Shown: piece after piece, positions 1 through 9,261 of the stretch
Layout of the letters: every line of letters begins with the position of its first letter
Position numbering within the stretch: position 1 is the stretch's first letter
Assembly (NCBI GenBank): GCA_963771595.1
Contig: CAVYUC010000012.1
Coordinates: forward strand, 310,001 to 374,000
DNA: 64,000 bases
Reading direction: 5' to 3'
DNA from: CAVYUC01 sp963771595
GTDB taxonomy: Bacteria > Bacteroidota > Bacteroidia > Bacteroidales > Prolixibacteraceae
Program-made: the position numbers and the translations under genes
Notes under the pieces: model-generated
What the model saw: the letters and a program-made list of their open reading frames with translations, nothing else
Databases searched by the model: none
Told to the model about the DNA's origin: nothing

Positions 1-640
1 TAAGTATTTCGGGGCCACCTATATCAAAAGTTTGATTCATACACTGTTCACGACCCGGTACTTCAATCAGGTATTTTATTACATCGCGGATGGCTATTGG
101 TTGTGCCTTTGTCAGCAGCCATTTGGGGGCAATCATAACCGGCAGTTTCTCCACAATGTCGCGTATTATCTCAAACGATGCACTGCCCGAACCTACTATA
201 ATTCCGGCCCGCAAAACGGTGAGCGCATATTTGTCGCTCTTCAGTATTTTTTCCACTTCCCTTCGGGATGCAAGATGCCGCGATAACTTTAATTCATTGC
301 TGATTCCACTCAGATAAATTACCTGTTTTGCATGTGTTGCTTCAACATATGTTTTAAAATTCAAAGCAGTTTTTGATTCCAGCAAATTAAATTTCTCGGT
401 GGAAGTCGCCATGGAATGAATCAGGTAGAAGGCGATATCGATGTTTTTAGGAAAATTTTCAGTGTCAGGTTCTTTTAAAAAATCAATTTCAATAACTTCA
501 ATTCTGCTGAGCAGGTTTTCATGTATGGATAATCTTCTTTTTTCGCGGACACAACACACTACTTCGTGTCCTTTTTCGATAAGAACAGGTAGCAGTCGCT
601 TGCCCACATATCCGGTTACTCCTGTCAATAATATTCTCAT
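1..640 (-). CDS. NAD(P)-binding SDR/NmrA-like protein (C-terminus cut off)
   Basis: The gene runs off the left edge of the window, so only the first 213 residues are seen. The N-terminus begins MRILLTGVTGYVGKRLLPVL, a Rossmann fold with the TGxxGxxG dinucleotide-binding motif of atypical short-chain dehydrogenases. Later it has a VIYLSGI strand, also typical of NmrA/DUF2867-type epimerase-like proteins. There is no signal peptide, so it should be cytosolic. The substrate cannot be read from the sequence. It is divergent from the DPP IV gene, with about 150 bp between them that must hold both promoters. The fold assignment is firm, the function is not. Confidence 0.8.
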   Translation of the reverse strand, partial: MRILLTGVTGYVGKRLLPVLIEKGHEVVCCVREKRRLSIHENLLSRIEVIEIDFLKEPDTENFPKNIDIAFYLIHSMATSTEKFNLLESKTALNFKTYVEATHAKQVIYLSGISNELKLSRHLASRREVEKILKSDKYALTVLRAGIIVGSGSASFEIIRDIVEKLPVMIAPKWLLTKAQPIAIRDVIKYLIEVPGREQCMNQTFDIGGPEIL

Positions 641-793
641 TTTCCTGAGTTGTAAAGGTTAAATCTAATTCTTTTCTTTAGAATACCAATTTCTGCTACC
701 TTTATAAACAGAAGGAATTTAAGCTTTTTTGTAGTTAAATTATTTTTTTCATGTATCAGGAATGTTATTTTCGTGTCCTCAAAAAAAGACAGC

Positions 794-2980
794 ATGAGAA
801 AATTAATATTGCTTTTTTTATTGCCGGTCAATCTGGTATTTGGCCAGCAGAAACAGATGACGCTGCGTGATGCCATTTTAGGTAAATATAACGGTTTACG
901 CGTTGAAACATTAAATGGCCTTACCTGGAAAAATAATAAAAGTTTCACCTTCGTAAAAAATGATACCCTTTGGCAGGAAACAGCAGAAAGCCCGGCCATG
1001 CAGCAGGTTCTTTCACTGGAAAGGTTGAATGAAATTATGAATAATTCCGGTAATTACAGGTTACGCCGGTTTCCCCGTTATTCATGGAATAAAAATGAGC
1101 AACTTCTGATAAATTACGGCAACAATTACTACACGGTTGATTTAACCGAAAGAGAAACAAAACTGGAAATAAAACTGCCTGAGAATGCTGAAAATTCTGA
1201 ATTCAGTGAAGAGGGCAAATTTGCAGCCTACACCATTGACGATGATTTGTATATTACCCTTGCAAATGGCGAATCCAGACAAATTACCAGTGATGGCGGC
1301 AACGGTATTGTAAATGGCAAAACTGTTCATCGCAATGAATTTGGAATTACCGATGGTATTTTTATTTCTCCCGAAGGAAATTTCATCGCATTTTACCGAA
1401 AAGATGAAACCATGGTGCACGATTATCCGCTGGTAAATTACATGTCGCGCGAGGCGGAATACACGCCGGTAAAATACCCGATGGCCGGTATGGCCAGCCA
1501 TCAGGTAAAAGTAGGAGTGTACAATGTTAAGACAGGTACAACAGTTTTTCTTAACACCGGCGAACCGCTCGATCATTTCCTTACCAATATTGCATGGTCG
1601 CCCGATGAAGCAACTGTTTACATTGCTGAACTGAACCGCCAACAAAACCATATGCAGCTGAACTGCTACGACATTGAATCCGGCAATAAAATAAAAACCC
1701 TGTTTGAGGAATCCAGCGATAAATATGTGGAACCGCTGTATCCCATCCGGTTTTCGAAGACAAATGAAAACGAATTTTATTATTTAAGCAGAAAGGATGG
1801 CTGGTTCCATATTTACAAATACGATACTGACGGTAATTTAATTAAACAAATTACCAAAGGCGAGTGGGAAGTAACAGAAGTTTTGGGTTTCGATGAAAAT
1901 GAAAAATATGTATTTATTGAGTCGACAAAAGAAAGCCCGCTGGAACGGCATATTTACCGCGTAGCAGTTAAATCCGGTAAAGTGGAAAAACTTACATCAG
2001 GTGAGGGTGTACACCATGGGAAACTAAGTCCGGGGGCAGGTTATGTACTTGATCAGTGGGAATCAACCAAACTACCCGGGCAAATTGATTTAATTTCGGC
2101 AAAAGGCAAGCTGGTGCGGACTATTCATAAAGCTGATGATCCCTTTAAAGATTACCAGTTGGGTGAAAATACACTGGTGCCCATAAAATCGGCTGACGGC
2201 AAGTACACGCTGACCGGGCGGTTAATAAAACCTGTAAATTTTGATCCCAATAAAAAGTATCCGGTAATCATTTATGTTTACGGCGGCCCGCATTCACAGC
2301 TTGTGGACAAAAGCTGGCAAAACCAGGCGCGCTGGTGGCAGTATTACATGGCTTCACAGGGATATATCGCTTTTACAATGGATAACCGGGGAACCAACAA
2401 CCGTGGCCGTGAATTCGAAACGGCAACACACCGGCAACTGGGAATCCTTGAAACGGAGGATCAGATGCAGGGGGTTGAATTTCTGAAATCACTTCCGTAT
2501 GTTGATGCCGAACGTATTGGCGTGCATGGTTGGAGCTACGGAGGATTTATGACTTTGAACCTGATGCTGCGTCATCCCGAAACTTTTAAAGTGGGAGTGG
2601 CCGGTGGTCCGGTGGTGGACTGGAGCATGTACGAAGTGATGTATGGCGAGCGCTACATGGATATGCCTCAGGAAAATCCGGAGGGATACGCTGAATCAAA
2701 TATGGCTAATCATGTTTCTGACCTGGAGGGAAAACTGCTTATCATTCATGGCGTTCAGGATGAAACTGTGGTAATGCAGCACAGCATGAAGTTCCTGCGC
2801 AGTGCCATAGAACAGCAAAAGCAGGTGGATTTCTTTGTTTATCCAACGCACCCGCACAACGTGAGCGGGAAAGACCGGTTGCATCTGATGGAAAAGGTGA
2901 GCAACTATTTTTTCGATAATCTGAGCCAGCCAAAGTCATCGACGCAAAAGAAAGCGGAAGTAAAAGTTTATGCTAAATGA
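794..2980 (+). CDS. Secreted S9B dipeptidyl peptidase IV-family serine peptidase
   Basis: A 728-residue protein with a signal peptide (MRKLILLFLLPVNLVFGQ), an N-terminal beta-propeller of about 450 residues and a C-terminal alpha/beta hydrolase. The catalytic triad is visible: Ser581 in GWSYGG, Asp656 in GVQDET and His688 in PTHPHNV. DPP IV enzymes remove Xaa-Pro dipeptides from oligopeptide N-termini in the periplasm. The loop HRNEFGI, around residue 182, sits where this family carries the Glu pair that binds the substrate N-terminus; here it reads Asn-Glu. I chose ATG 794 over an in-frame GTG at 773, because only the shorter form starts with a clean signal peptide. No linked genes. Confidence 0.9.
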   Translation: MRKLILLFLLPVNLVFGQQKQMTLRDAILGKYNGLRVETLNGLTWKNNKSFTFVKNDTLWQETAESPAMQQVLSLERLNEIMNNSGNYRLRRFPRYSWNKNEQLLINYGNNYYTVDLTERETKLEIKLPENAENSEFSEEGKFAAYTIDDDLYITLANGESRQITSDGGNGIVNGKTVHRNEFGITDGIFISPEGNFIAFYRKDETMVHDYPLVNYMSREAEYTPVKYPMAGMASHQVKVGVYNVKTGTTVFLNTGEPLDHFLTNIAWSPDEATVYIAELNRQQNHMQLNCYDIESGNKIKTLFEESSDKYVEPLYPIRFSKTNENEFYYLSRKDGWFHIYKYDTDGNLIKQITKGEWEVTEVLGFDENEKYVFIESTKESPLERHIYRVAVKSGKVEKLTSGEGVHHGKLSPGAGYVLDQWESTKLPGQIDLISAKGKLVRTIHKADDPFKDYQLGENTLVPIKSADGKYTLTGRLIKPVNFDPNKKYPVIIYVYGGPHSQLVDKSWQNQARWWQYYMASQGYIAFTMDNRGTNNRGREFETATHRQLGILETEDQMQGVEFLKSLPYVDAERIGVHGWSYGGFMTLNLMLRHPETFKVGVAGGPVVDWSMYEVMYGERYMDMPQENPEGYAESNMANHVSDLEGKLLIIHGVQDETVVMQHSMKFLRSAIEQQKQVDFFVYPTHPHNVSGKDRLHLMEKVSNYFFDNLSQPKSSTQKKAEVKVYAK

Positions 2981-3091
2981 TTAAAGGGGATTAAGCAGTT
3001 CCGGTAAAAATAAATAGGGTTTAACCTTAACTTCAGTTTCAGGTTTGACTGGATTTGATATTTTTGCAGCAATTAATTTCATTTTATCAGA

Positions 3092-4615
3092 TTGAACCAT
3101 AAAATTCCAGATATTAGGCGGTGGCAAATCACCTTTCTTATAGCATTTATAATGCTTCCGGTTTGTGGTTTATCTCAATTGGATGCAGATTCCATATCTT
3201 ACCGGGATTGGTTAGCCGCTAACCTTGAAATGCCGAATATTGTATTTCGTAATAATCCTGATTTTTTTAATGGTACTTTTATTCAAAATAAAACGGCAGA
3301 TGTTGTTGGTGATTTCAAGAATCTGAACATTGTAATATTTCCCCAACCTTCTGACCGATTGGAGGAGTATTTTCATTTAATTGATTCACTTCCATTCGTC
3401 CAAAAGCAAAATCTGGTCCGGTTGTTCTCTATTTATGAAAGTGAAATCGGACAAATTTTGTTTGAAGAAGGTTTGCCGGCAGAATTAAAATTTCTGGCAC
3501 CGGCTTTATCGGGAATGAATCCGGAAGCAAATCTTTTTTCATACAGAGCAGGAGTATGGCAGCTTTCTCATTTTCAGGCGGTCTGTAACGGGGCTCAAAT
3601 CAACAAATGGGTTGATGAACGCTATAATGTGGAAAAATCGACCCGGTTTGCAGCCGCTCAAATCAAAAGCTATGTACAAGTTTTTGGCAACATCGATTAT
3701 GCAGTTGCAGCTCTTGTTTTCGGCCCTGCTAAAGTCAGAAATGCACTTGTTAAAGCTGGTAAAGACACTTCATTTAATAAGTTTGTTTCCTGTTTGCCGC
3801 AGTCGTTCGCTGAAATAATTGCTGGTTATCAGGCTATGACAGTATTTTTAACCCGGAACCATTGGGAAATAAATAACTCGTTGGCAGCACAACCTGATAC
3901 GGTACGGATAATCGAACAAATGCATTTTCAACAAATTACCCGTATTACCGGAATTCCAACAGACCAACTCCGGTTTTTAAATCCTCAATATAAATTTTCA
4001 ATTGTACCGGCAGGGGAGAAGCCGGTGAAACTTTTGCTCCCGTCTGGCCTTCACGATGATTTTGTGGTGTTGCAGGATTCCATTTATTATGCATCTGATT
4101 CTGCTTTATTTCAGGTACTTACACAAAAGATTAAATATCCGCCGGCGCCAAACCGGGCTTACCTGGGCGAGCCGGTAAAAGATCTTCAAATTGAGGGGCA
4201 GACCAAACTTACCTATAAATTAAAACCAGGCGATGTTTTGGGAGTAATAGCCGAAAGATACGATGTTAAAGTTTCGGATTTAAAATACTGGAACAACATT
4301 TACAATGAAAGGAAAATCCGTGCGGGACAAAATATATTCATTTTTGTGCCGGATGAACAAGCGGAGTACTTTTCTTCTTTGGAAAAGAAAACGGAAATCA
4401 AACCTGCAATAGCGGCACAAATCAATGTGCCGGTTAATACTGTTGTGTCGGAGTCGGATAAAATTGAATATGTGGTGAAGAATGGTGAATCTCCTTATAT
4501 AATTGCAAAAAAATACAAGGGCGTTACACCGGAATTGATTCTTGAATGGAACAATATTCATGATGCCCGGAAAATTCAGGTAGGTCAGAAACTAACAATA
4601 TACTTACTGAAATGA
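3092..4615 (+). CDS. LysM protein with degenerate MltD-type transglycosylase domain
   Basis: A 507-residue exported protein. A hydrophobic N-terminus ends near GLSQ (about residue 29). An SLT/MltD-like domain at about 110-220 retains the GVWQL, VDERYNV and FGNIDYAVAAL landmarks. Two LysM peptidoglycan-binding repeats follow at about 373-419 and 459-505. Where MltD enzymes have the catalytic Glu-Ser (pattern LPxxES), this protein reads LAPALS, so the Glu position is Leu139; the AAYNxG segment is also altered. It is therefore probably a non-catalytic glycan-binding protein. The start is TTG, because the only nearby ATG (3152) would cut the signal peptide in half. Its stop overlaps the next gene by 4 nt (ATGA). 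The context suggests it localises the following acetylation enzymes to peptidoglycan; that is inference. Confidence 0.85.
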   Translation: MNHKIPDIRRWQITFLIAFIMLPVCGLSQLDADSISYRDWLAANLEMPNIVFRNNPDFFNGTFIQNKTADVVGDFKNLNIVIFPQPSDRLEEYFHLIDSLPFVQKQNLVRLFSIYESEIGQILFEEGLPAELKFLAPALSGMNPEANLFSYRAGVWQLSHFQAVCNGAQINKWVDERYNVEKSTRFAAAQIKSYVQVFGNIDYAVAALVFGPAKVRNALVKAGKDTSFNKFVSCLPQSFAEIIAGYQAMTVFLTRNHWEINNSLAAQPDTVRIIEQMHFQQITRITGIPTDQLRFLNPQYKFSIVPAGEKPVKLLLPSGLHDDFVVLQDSIYYASDSALFQVLTQKIKYPPAPNRAYLGEPVKDLQIEGQTKLTYKLKPGDVLGVIAERYDVKVSDLKYWNNIYNERKIRAGQNIFIFVPDEQAEYFSSLEKKTEIKPAIAAQINVPVNTVVSESDKIEYVVKNGESPYIIAKKYKGVTPELILEWNNIHDARKIQVGQKLTIYLLK

Positions 4616-6075
4616 GGCCGGTAAAGATATTGTTATTCACTTTGGGAGTATTTGTACTACTGGCTTCGGCCATGTGGATTACACCTTCCGAAGGCGTGAA
4701 ACTGGGAGAATTCACTTTTCACATGCCCACATTCAAGGAAATGTTTTTTGATGAAAAGCCCGAATATACAGATGTCTCAGAAATATTGGACCATCAGTTC
4801 AGTATTGATTCACTGGTAAGTATTAATACCGATTCGGTAGCAACCGGTCATGCTGAAGTTATCCGCAAAGCCAGCTACGACTCGTTGGTCCGGTCGATTA
4901 CCAGAATTGAAATGAACGACAGCGCCTGGGCTAACCTGCATCGTTTTTTCAAAAAGCTGGAACAAGATACACTGACAAGGATAATGCATTATGGCGACAG
5001 CCAGATTGAAGGTGACCGCATTACTGCGTTCCTTCGCAACAAAATGCAAACCCATTTTGGCGGAACAGGGCCGGGTTTACGACCTGCATTACAGCCCTAC
5101 AACTATGTTTTTAGTGCCAGTCAGGAATACAGTGCCAACTGGAAACGCTACCCGATATACGGAAATGTGGATTCGCTGGTGGAACACCGTAATTATGGTG
5201 TAATGGGTGCTTTTAGCCGGTATGCTCCTTTAACCAGCGATACTGTGCCTTTTGCAGGTTCTATCAACTATAAGGCATTTTTAAGCATATCGAAAACGGA
5301 TATTTCCTTTAAACGCACCCGCGAATACGAACATTTGCGACTGTTTTACGGCAATACCAAAAGACCGATTTCCCTGAAAATCTTTGTGAAGGGAGATCTT
5401 TTCCGGACGGATACGTTGAAACAGGATCTGGATTACGCGACGGTTGAATGTGATTTGCCGGATACCACAAGCCGGGTTTCAATGCATTTTGAAGGATTCG
5501 ACGGGCCTGACATTTACGGTATTGAACTGGCATCAACAAAAGGAGTAATTGTGGATAATATTGCACTGCGCGGAAGTTCAGGGCTAATTTTTACAAAAAA
5601 CGATTTTGAGCACAGCCGGAAAATGTATGACGACTTAAGTCCCGATCTTTTTATTCTTCAGTTTGGGGGTAATGTAATGCCGTACATTCAGGATGAAAAA
5701 GCGATTGAAAATTACGGCCGCTGGTTCAGGCTGCAAATCGAACGTCTGCAGTTGCTTTGCCCCGATGCTGCCATCATTGTAATTGGCCCGAGTGATATGT
5801 CGACAAAAGAAAAGGACCGGTATGTAACCTATTCGTATTTACCCGATGTGGTGAATGTTTTAAAAGACGCAGCACTATCAACAGGCAGTGGATTTTGGAA
5901 TATGTATGAAGCGATGGGAGGCGAAAACAGCATGCCTTCGTGGGTAAATGCCGAACCGGAACTTGCACGTCCTGACTACACTCATTTTTCGGCACGCGGT
6001 GCACGGCTGATAGCCAACATGTTTTACAATGCGCTTATTTTGGAATACAACAACTATCTGGAGGAAAAACAATGA
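4612..6075 (+). CDS. Membrane-anchored SGNH/GDSL-family protein, putative O-acetyltransferase/esterase 1
   Basis: A 487-residue protein with an N-terminal membrane anchor (about residues 5-24) and a periplasmic SGNH fold. Block I is IMHYGDSQIEGD with Ser130. The Asn block is probably LQFGGNVMPY, and the C-terminal DYTHFS supplies Asp455 and His458, so the Ser-Asp-His triad is intact. Such proteins near an MBOAT gene accept an acyl group exported across the membrane and place it on a polysaccharide (AlgJ/AlgX, PatB, DltD logic). Translation is coupled to both neighbours by 4-nt ATGA overlaps. The acceptor, peptidoglycan or an exopolysaccharide, is not shown by the sequence; the LysM partner favours peptidoglycan. 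Confidence 0.8.
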   Translation: MRPVKILLFTLGVFVLLASAMWITPSEGVKLGEFTFHMPTFKEMFFDEKPEYTDVSEILDHQFSIDSLVSINTDSVATGHAEVIRKASYDSLVRSITRIEMNDSAWANLHRFFKKLEQDTLTRIMHYGDSQIEGDRITAFLRNKMQTHFGGTGPGLRPALQPYNYVFSASQEYSANWKRYPIYGNVDSLVEHRNYGVMGAFSRYAPLTSDTVPFAGSINYKAFLSISKTDISFKRTREYEHLRLFYGNTKRPISLKIFVKGDLFRTDTLKQDLDYATVECDLPDTTSRVSMHFEGFDGPDIYGIELASTKGVIVDNIALRGSSGLIFTKNDFEHSRKMYDDLSPDLFILQFGGNVMPYIQDEKAIENYGRWFRLQIERLQLLCPDAAIIVIGPSDMSTKEKDRYVTYSYLPDVVNVLKDAALSTGSGFWNMYEAMGGENSMPSWVNAEPELARPDYTHFSARGARLIANMFYNALILEYNNYLEEKQ

Positions 6076-7322
6076 AGAAATTAATCCTGCTGTTTTTGTC
6101 TGTACTGCACGTAGCGATTTTGTTTGCACAGGATGAATCTTATTTGTACCGGGTAAACCAGTACGATTTCATCCGGTACGATTTAAACCGGCTGCACAAT
6201 TTTGGAAATGATACCTATTCCCAAAACTTTTATGGGAAGCTCGAAAAGCTGATGACAAAAGGTGAAGGAAAAATAAATATTGTTCAGATTGGAGGCTCAC
6301 ATATACAGGCCGGTACATTTTCAGGGCAAATCAGAAACCGTTTACAGACGTTTAACGGCGAAATGAATGCCGGCTGGGGATTTATGTTTCCATACCGGAT
6401 GGCACGCACAAATTCTCCCTATGGTTATTATATCCGGTATTCGGGCAACTGGCAAACCTGTCGGAATGTACAAAACCATAAAACGGCAGAATTGGGTGTG
6501 GGTGGAATTACCGCTACTACAAATTCACCGTTTACCAAACTTACTGTGTTGCTGGAAAAGGAAAATAACCTGGATTACAGTTTTAATAAAATCCGCCTGT
6601 TCTGTCATTCGGAAGATGATAATTATTCCGTGTCGGTGGATGAATCTGTTTTAAAGGAAATGGTTAAAACAGAGGATTATATTGATTTTACCCTGAACCA
6701 AAATGTTGACAGTTTAACAATCAGCATAACAAAAGTGCAGGATAGAGAGGGGGAATTTACTTTGTACGGCCTGGTGGCTGAATCGGCACCAAATGGCATA
6801 ATGTACAACAGTATTGGTGTAAATGGCGCAGACGTACCTGCTTTTCTGGAGTGTACGCTTTTTGAAAAACAATTGGCTTTGCTGAAACCCGATTTGGTGA
6901 TTCTTGGCCTGGGAATAAACGATGCTTACGGGAGGCGGTTTTCGCAGCGCGATTTTGAAAATAACTATGAAAACTTGATTCGCCGGATTAGAAATGTTGC
7001 CCCGGAAACGGCAATTATTTTTACCACCAACAACGATAGCTACCTCTACAGACGGTATGTGAACAAAAACGGTGAAAAGGTGCAGGAAAGCATGTTTAAA
7101 ATGGCTGAGAATTTACAGGCCGGCGTCTGGGATATGTATTCGGTAATGGGCGGTTTGAATTCAATAGTACTGTGGGAAAATAATCACTTGGCGCAGCATG
7201 ATAAAGTGCATTTTACCCGGGACGGATATTTGCTGCTGGGCGATCTGTTTTTTAATGCACTGTTGCAGGATTTTGAAAATTACATTCAAGTAAAAAATAA
7301 TTTAACCCTGATAAACCAGTAA
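6072..7322 (+). CDS. Secreted SGNH-family protein, putative O-acetyltransferase/esterase 2
   Basis: A 416-residue protein with a cleavable signal peptide (MKKLILLFLSVLHVAILFAQ) and an SGNH fold. Block I reads VQIGGSHIQAG, so the usual Asp of the GDS motif is Gly; the nucleophile Ser76 remains. GLGIND (Asn283) and DKVHFT (Asp377, His380) complete the active site. It is paralogous in layout to the preceding gene but strongly diverged, and it overlaps that gene by 4 nt. Paired SGNH proteins beside one MBOAT transporter recall alginate AlgJ/AlgX, where one serves as donor relay and the other as final transferase. Here that division of labour is inference. Confidence 0.78.
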   Translation: MKKLILLFLSVLHVAILFAQDESYLYRVNQYDFIRYDLNRLHNFGNDTYSQNFYGKLEKLMTKGEGKINIVQIGGSHIQAGTFSGQIRNRLQTFNGEMNAGWGFMFPYRMARTNSPYGYYIRYSGNWQTCRNVQNHKTAELGVGGITATTNSPFTKLTVLLEKENNLDYSFNKIRLFCHSEDDNYSVSVDESVLKEMVKTEDYIDFTLNQNVDSLTISITKVQDREGEFTLYGLVAESAPNGIMYNSIGVNGADVPAFLECTLFEKQLALLKPDLVILGLGINDAYGRRFSQRDFENNYENLIRRIRNVAPETAIIFTTNNDSYLYRRYVNKNGEKVQESMFKMAENLQAGVWDMYSVMGGLNSIVLWENNHLAQHDKVHFTRDGYLLLGDLFFNALLQDFENYIQVKNNLTLINQ

Positions 7323-7326
7323 CGAG

Positions 7327-9015
7327 TTGGATTTTCTGCAGCAAATAAATTTATCTGAAACCCTTCGTGACATATTTGTTTACAACGAAGCTTCACCTTT
7401 AATATTCACACGATTTTTCTTCTGGGGATTCTTTGCCGTTGTACTGGCTGGGTATTCCCTGTTGTACAACAATAAAAGCCGTTCGCTGCGTTCGGGATAT
7501 CTGTTTCTTGCGAGTCTGTTTTTCTATTACAAATCAAGCGGGTTCTTCTTTTTTATTCTCCTGTTCAGCACGATAACCGATTATTTAATCGGCAAATGGA
7601 TCTATTCTTCAAAGGATAAAACCTTACGAAAGATGTTGGTTGCGCTGAGCGTGGTGGTGAATCTTTCGCTGCTTGCATATTTCAAATACTCCTATTTTGT
7701 GGTCGATAGTATTAATTCCATGCTGGGAACTAATTTTCATGTAGTAAACTATCTGGCGCAGTGGGCAAACGGTGCAACCGGTACCCATTTTGATGTCAAC
7801 CAGATTCTGCTTCCTGTGGGAATATCATTCTTTACTTTTCAAACCATCAGTTACTCCGTTGATGTATACCGGAACGAAACCCAACCGGTGAACAACCTCA
7901 TCGATTTTGGTTTTTATGTCTCCTTTTTTCCGCAGCTGGTGGCCGGTCCAATTGTTCGGGCGTCGGGATTCATTAAGCAGATTTATGAGGACTATCACGT
8001 TTCAAAAGCTGAATTTGGATGGGCGGTATACATCATCCTTAAAGGACTGGTGAAAAAGATTTTTATTGGCGATTATATTGCAGTTAATTTTGTAGACCGC
8101 GTATTTTCAGATCCGGTCACCTATTCTGGTTTCGAAAACCTAATGGCGCTTTTTGGTTACTCGCTTCAGGTTTATGTTGATTTCTCAGGATACACTGATA
8201 TTGCAATCGGAGTGGCTTTATTAATGGGATTCCGGTTGCCGCAGAACTTTAATTCGCCGTATAAGGCACGTAATGTCGGCGAATTCTGGAAGCGCTGGCA
8301 CATGTCGCTCTCATCCTGGTTAAAGGATTATTTGTACATCCCGATTGGTGGTAACCGCAATGGTTCGGTTTTTAGTTATTTAAGTCTGGGGGTTATTTTA
8401 TCCATTATTGTGCTGCTTGCCGGAGAATTGATTTTGATCCCAATTTTCGCCGGAGTGGCTTTGCTTTTTGCCCTGCTTGCCCGCATATTCCCCGGTGTAA
8501 AACGTCATATTGATACCAATATCAACCTGATGCTGACCATGTTGCTGGGAGGGCTCTGGCACGGAGCTTCGTGGCAGTTTATCATCTGGGGAGGATTAAA
8601 CGGAGTAGGGCTGGTAGTTTATAAATTCTGGAGAAAAATAAGCCCTTGGGAAAACCGGAGCGGCTGGTTTAACCGCGTTTGGAAAATAGCAATTACCTTC
8701 AGTTTTATCACCTTCACCCGTATTTTTTTCCGCTCAGAATCAATGAATGTTGTAAAAGGAATGATGCACCAAATAGGTTCTGGTTTTAAACTCTCCATCA
8801 TTCCTGATGTTTTGGTGGCCTATAAATGGGTTTTCCTTGTCATGCTGTTTGGTTTCATCACCCACTGGCTCAGCCAAAGCTGGAAAGATTATGTAATGAA
8901 CCGGTTTATTGCAGCTCCGCTTTGGTTAAAAATTATTGTCTCGGCACTGGTCGTTATCATCGTTTATCAATCCATCTCTGCCGAAATGCAACCGTTTATT
9001 TATTTCCAGTTTTAA
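7327..9015 (+). CDS. MBOAT-family membrane O-acyltransferase
   Basis: A 562-residue polytopic membrane protein of the AlgI/PatA/DltB type. The signature region HMSLSSWLKDYLYIPIGGN and the active-site histidine His412 in GLWHGASW are intact. MBOAT proteins move acyl groups, usually acetyl from acetyl-CoA, across the inner membrane to a periplasmic acceptor enzyme. The start is TTG, 4 nt after the preceding stop. The next in-frame Met lies well inside the conserved membrane region, so TTG is the natural start. It closes the four-gene operon with the two SGNH proteins and the LysM protein. Family certain, acceptor polymer unknown. Confidence 0.9.
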   Translation: MDFLQQINLSETLRDIFVYNEASPLIFTRFFFWGFFAVVLAGYSLLYNNKSRSLRSGYLFLASLFFYYKSSGFFFFILLFSTITDYLIGKWIYSSKDKTLRKMLVALSVVVNLSLLAYFKYSYFVVDSINSMLGTNFHVVNYLAQWANGATGTHFDVNQILLPVGISFFTFQTISYSVDVYRNETQPVNNLIDFGFYVSFFPQLVAGPIVRASGFIKQIYEDYHVSKAEFGWAVYIILKGLVKKIFIGDYIAVNFVDRVFSDPVTYSGFENLMALFGYSLQVYVDFSGYTDIAIGVALLMGFRLPQNFNSPYKARNVGEFWKRWHMSLSSWLKDYLYIPIGGNRNGSVFSYLSLGVILSIIVLLAGELILIPIFAGVALLFALLARIFPGVKRHIDTNINLMLTMLLGGLWHGASWQFIIWGGLNGVGLVVYKFWRKISPWENRSGWFNRVWKIAITFSFITFTRIFFRSESMNVVKGMMHQIGSGFKLSIIPDVLVAYKWVFLVMLFGFITHWLSQSWKDYVMNRFIAAPLWLKIIVSALVVIIVYQSISAEMQPFIYFQF

Positions 9016-9114
9016 TTTTGAAAATACTTTGACGGCAGCCGGAATTACCGCTGTTCTATTCTTATCATCTGTTCTGTATTGAATAGACAAATTTATTATT
9101 CACCCTCAATGTGT

Positions 9115-9148
9115 ATTGCCAAATGCATATCCCGGGAATAATAATTTT
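9115..9148 (-). pseudogene. Possible remnant of DUF819 3' end
   Basis: Positions 9119-9133 match 9596-9610, inside the DUF819 gene, exactly over 15 bases. On the minus strand the remnant reads PGYAFGN against LGYAFGN in the gene. The flanking sequence also resembles the ATTATTTCCGGG stretch slightly upstream in the gene. It looks like a decayed duplicate of the gene end, about 450 bp away. A chance match is unlikely but not excluded. Confidence 0.35.
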
Positions 9149-9261
9149 ATCCGCATCCTCTTACAGGATTAAGCTACAGATGTGTGCCTGTTTACAGAAA
9201 TAATAAACGCGGTGATAAAAATTTGCAGGAATAAAAAACAAATCGTTTTATAAATCAGTGA

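Noticed and set aside
773..793. GTG start for the DPP IV gene
   Set aside because: It adds seven residues before the signal peptide; ATG 794 gives a normal leader.
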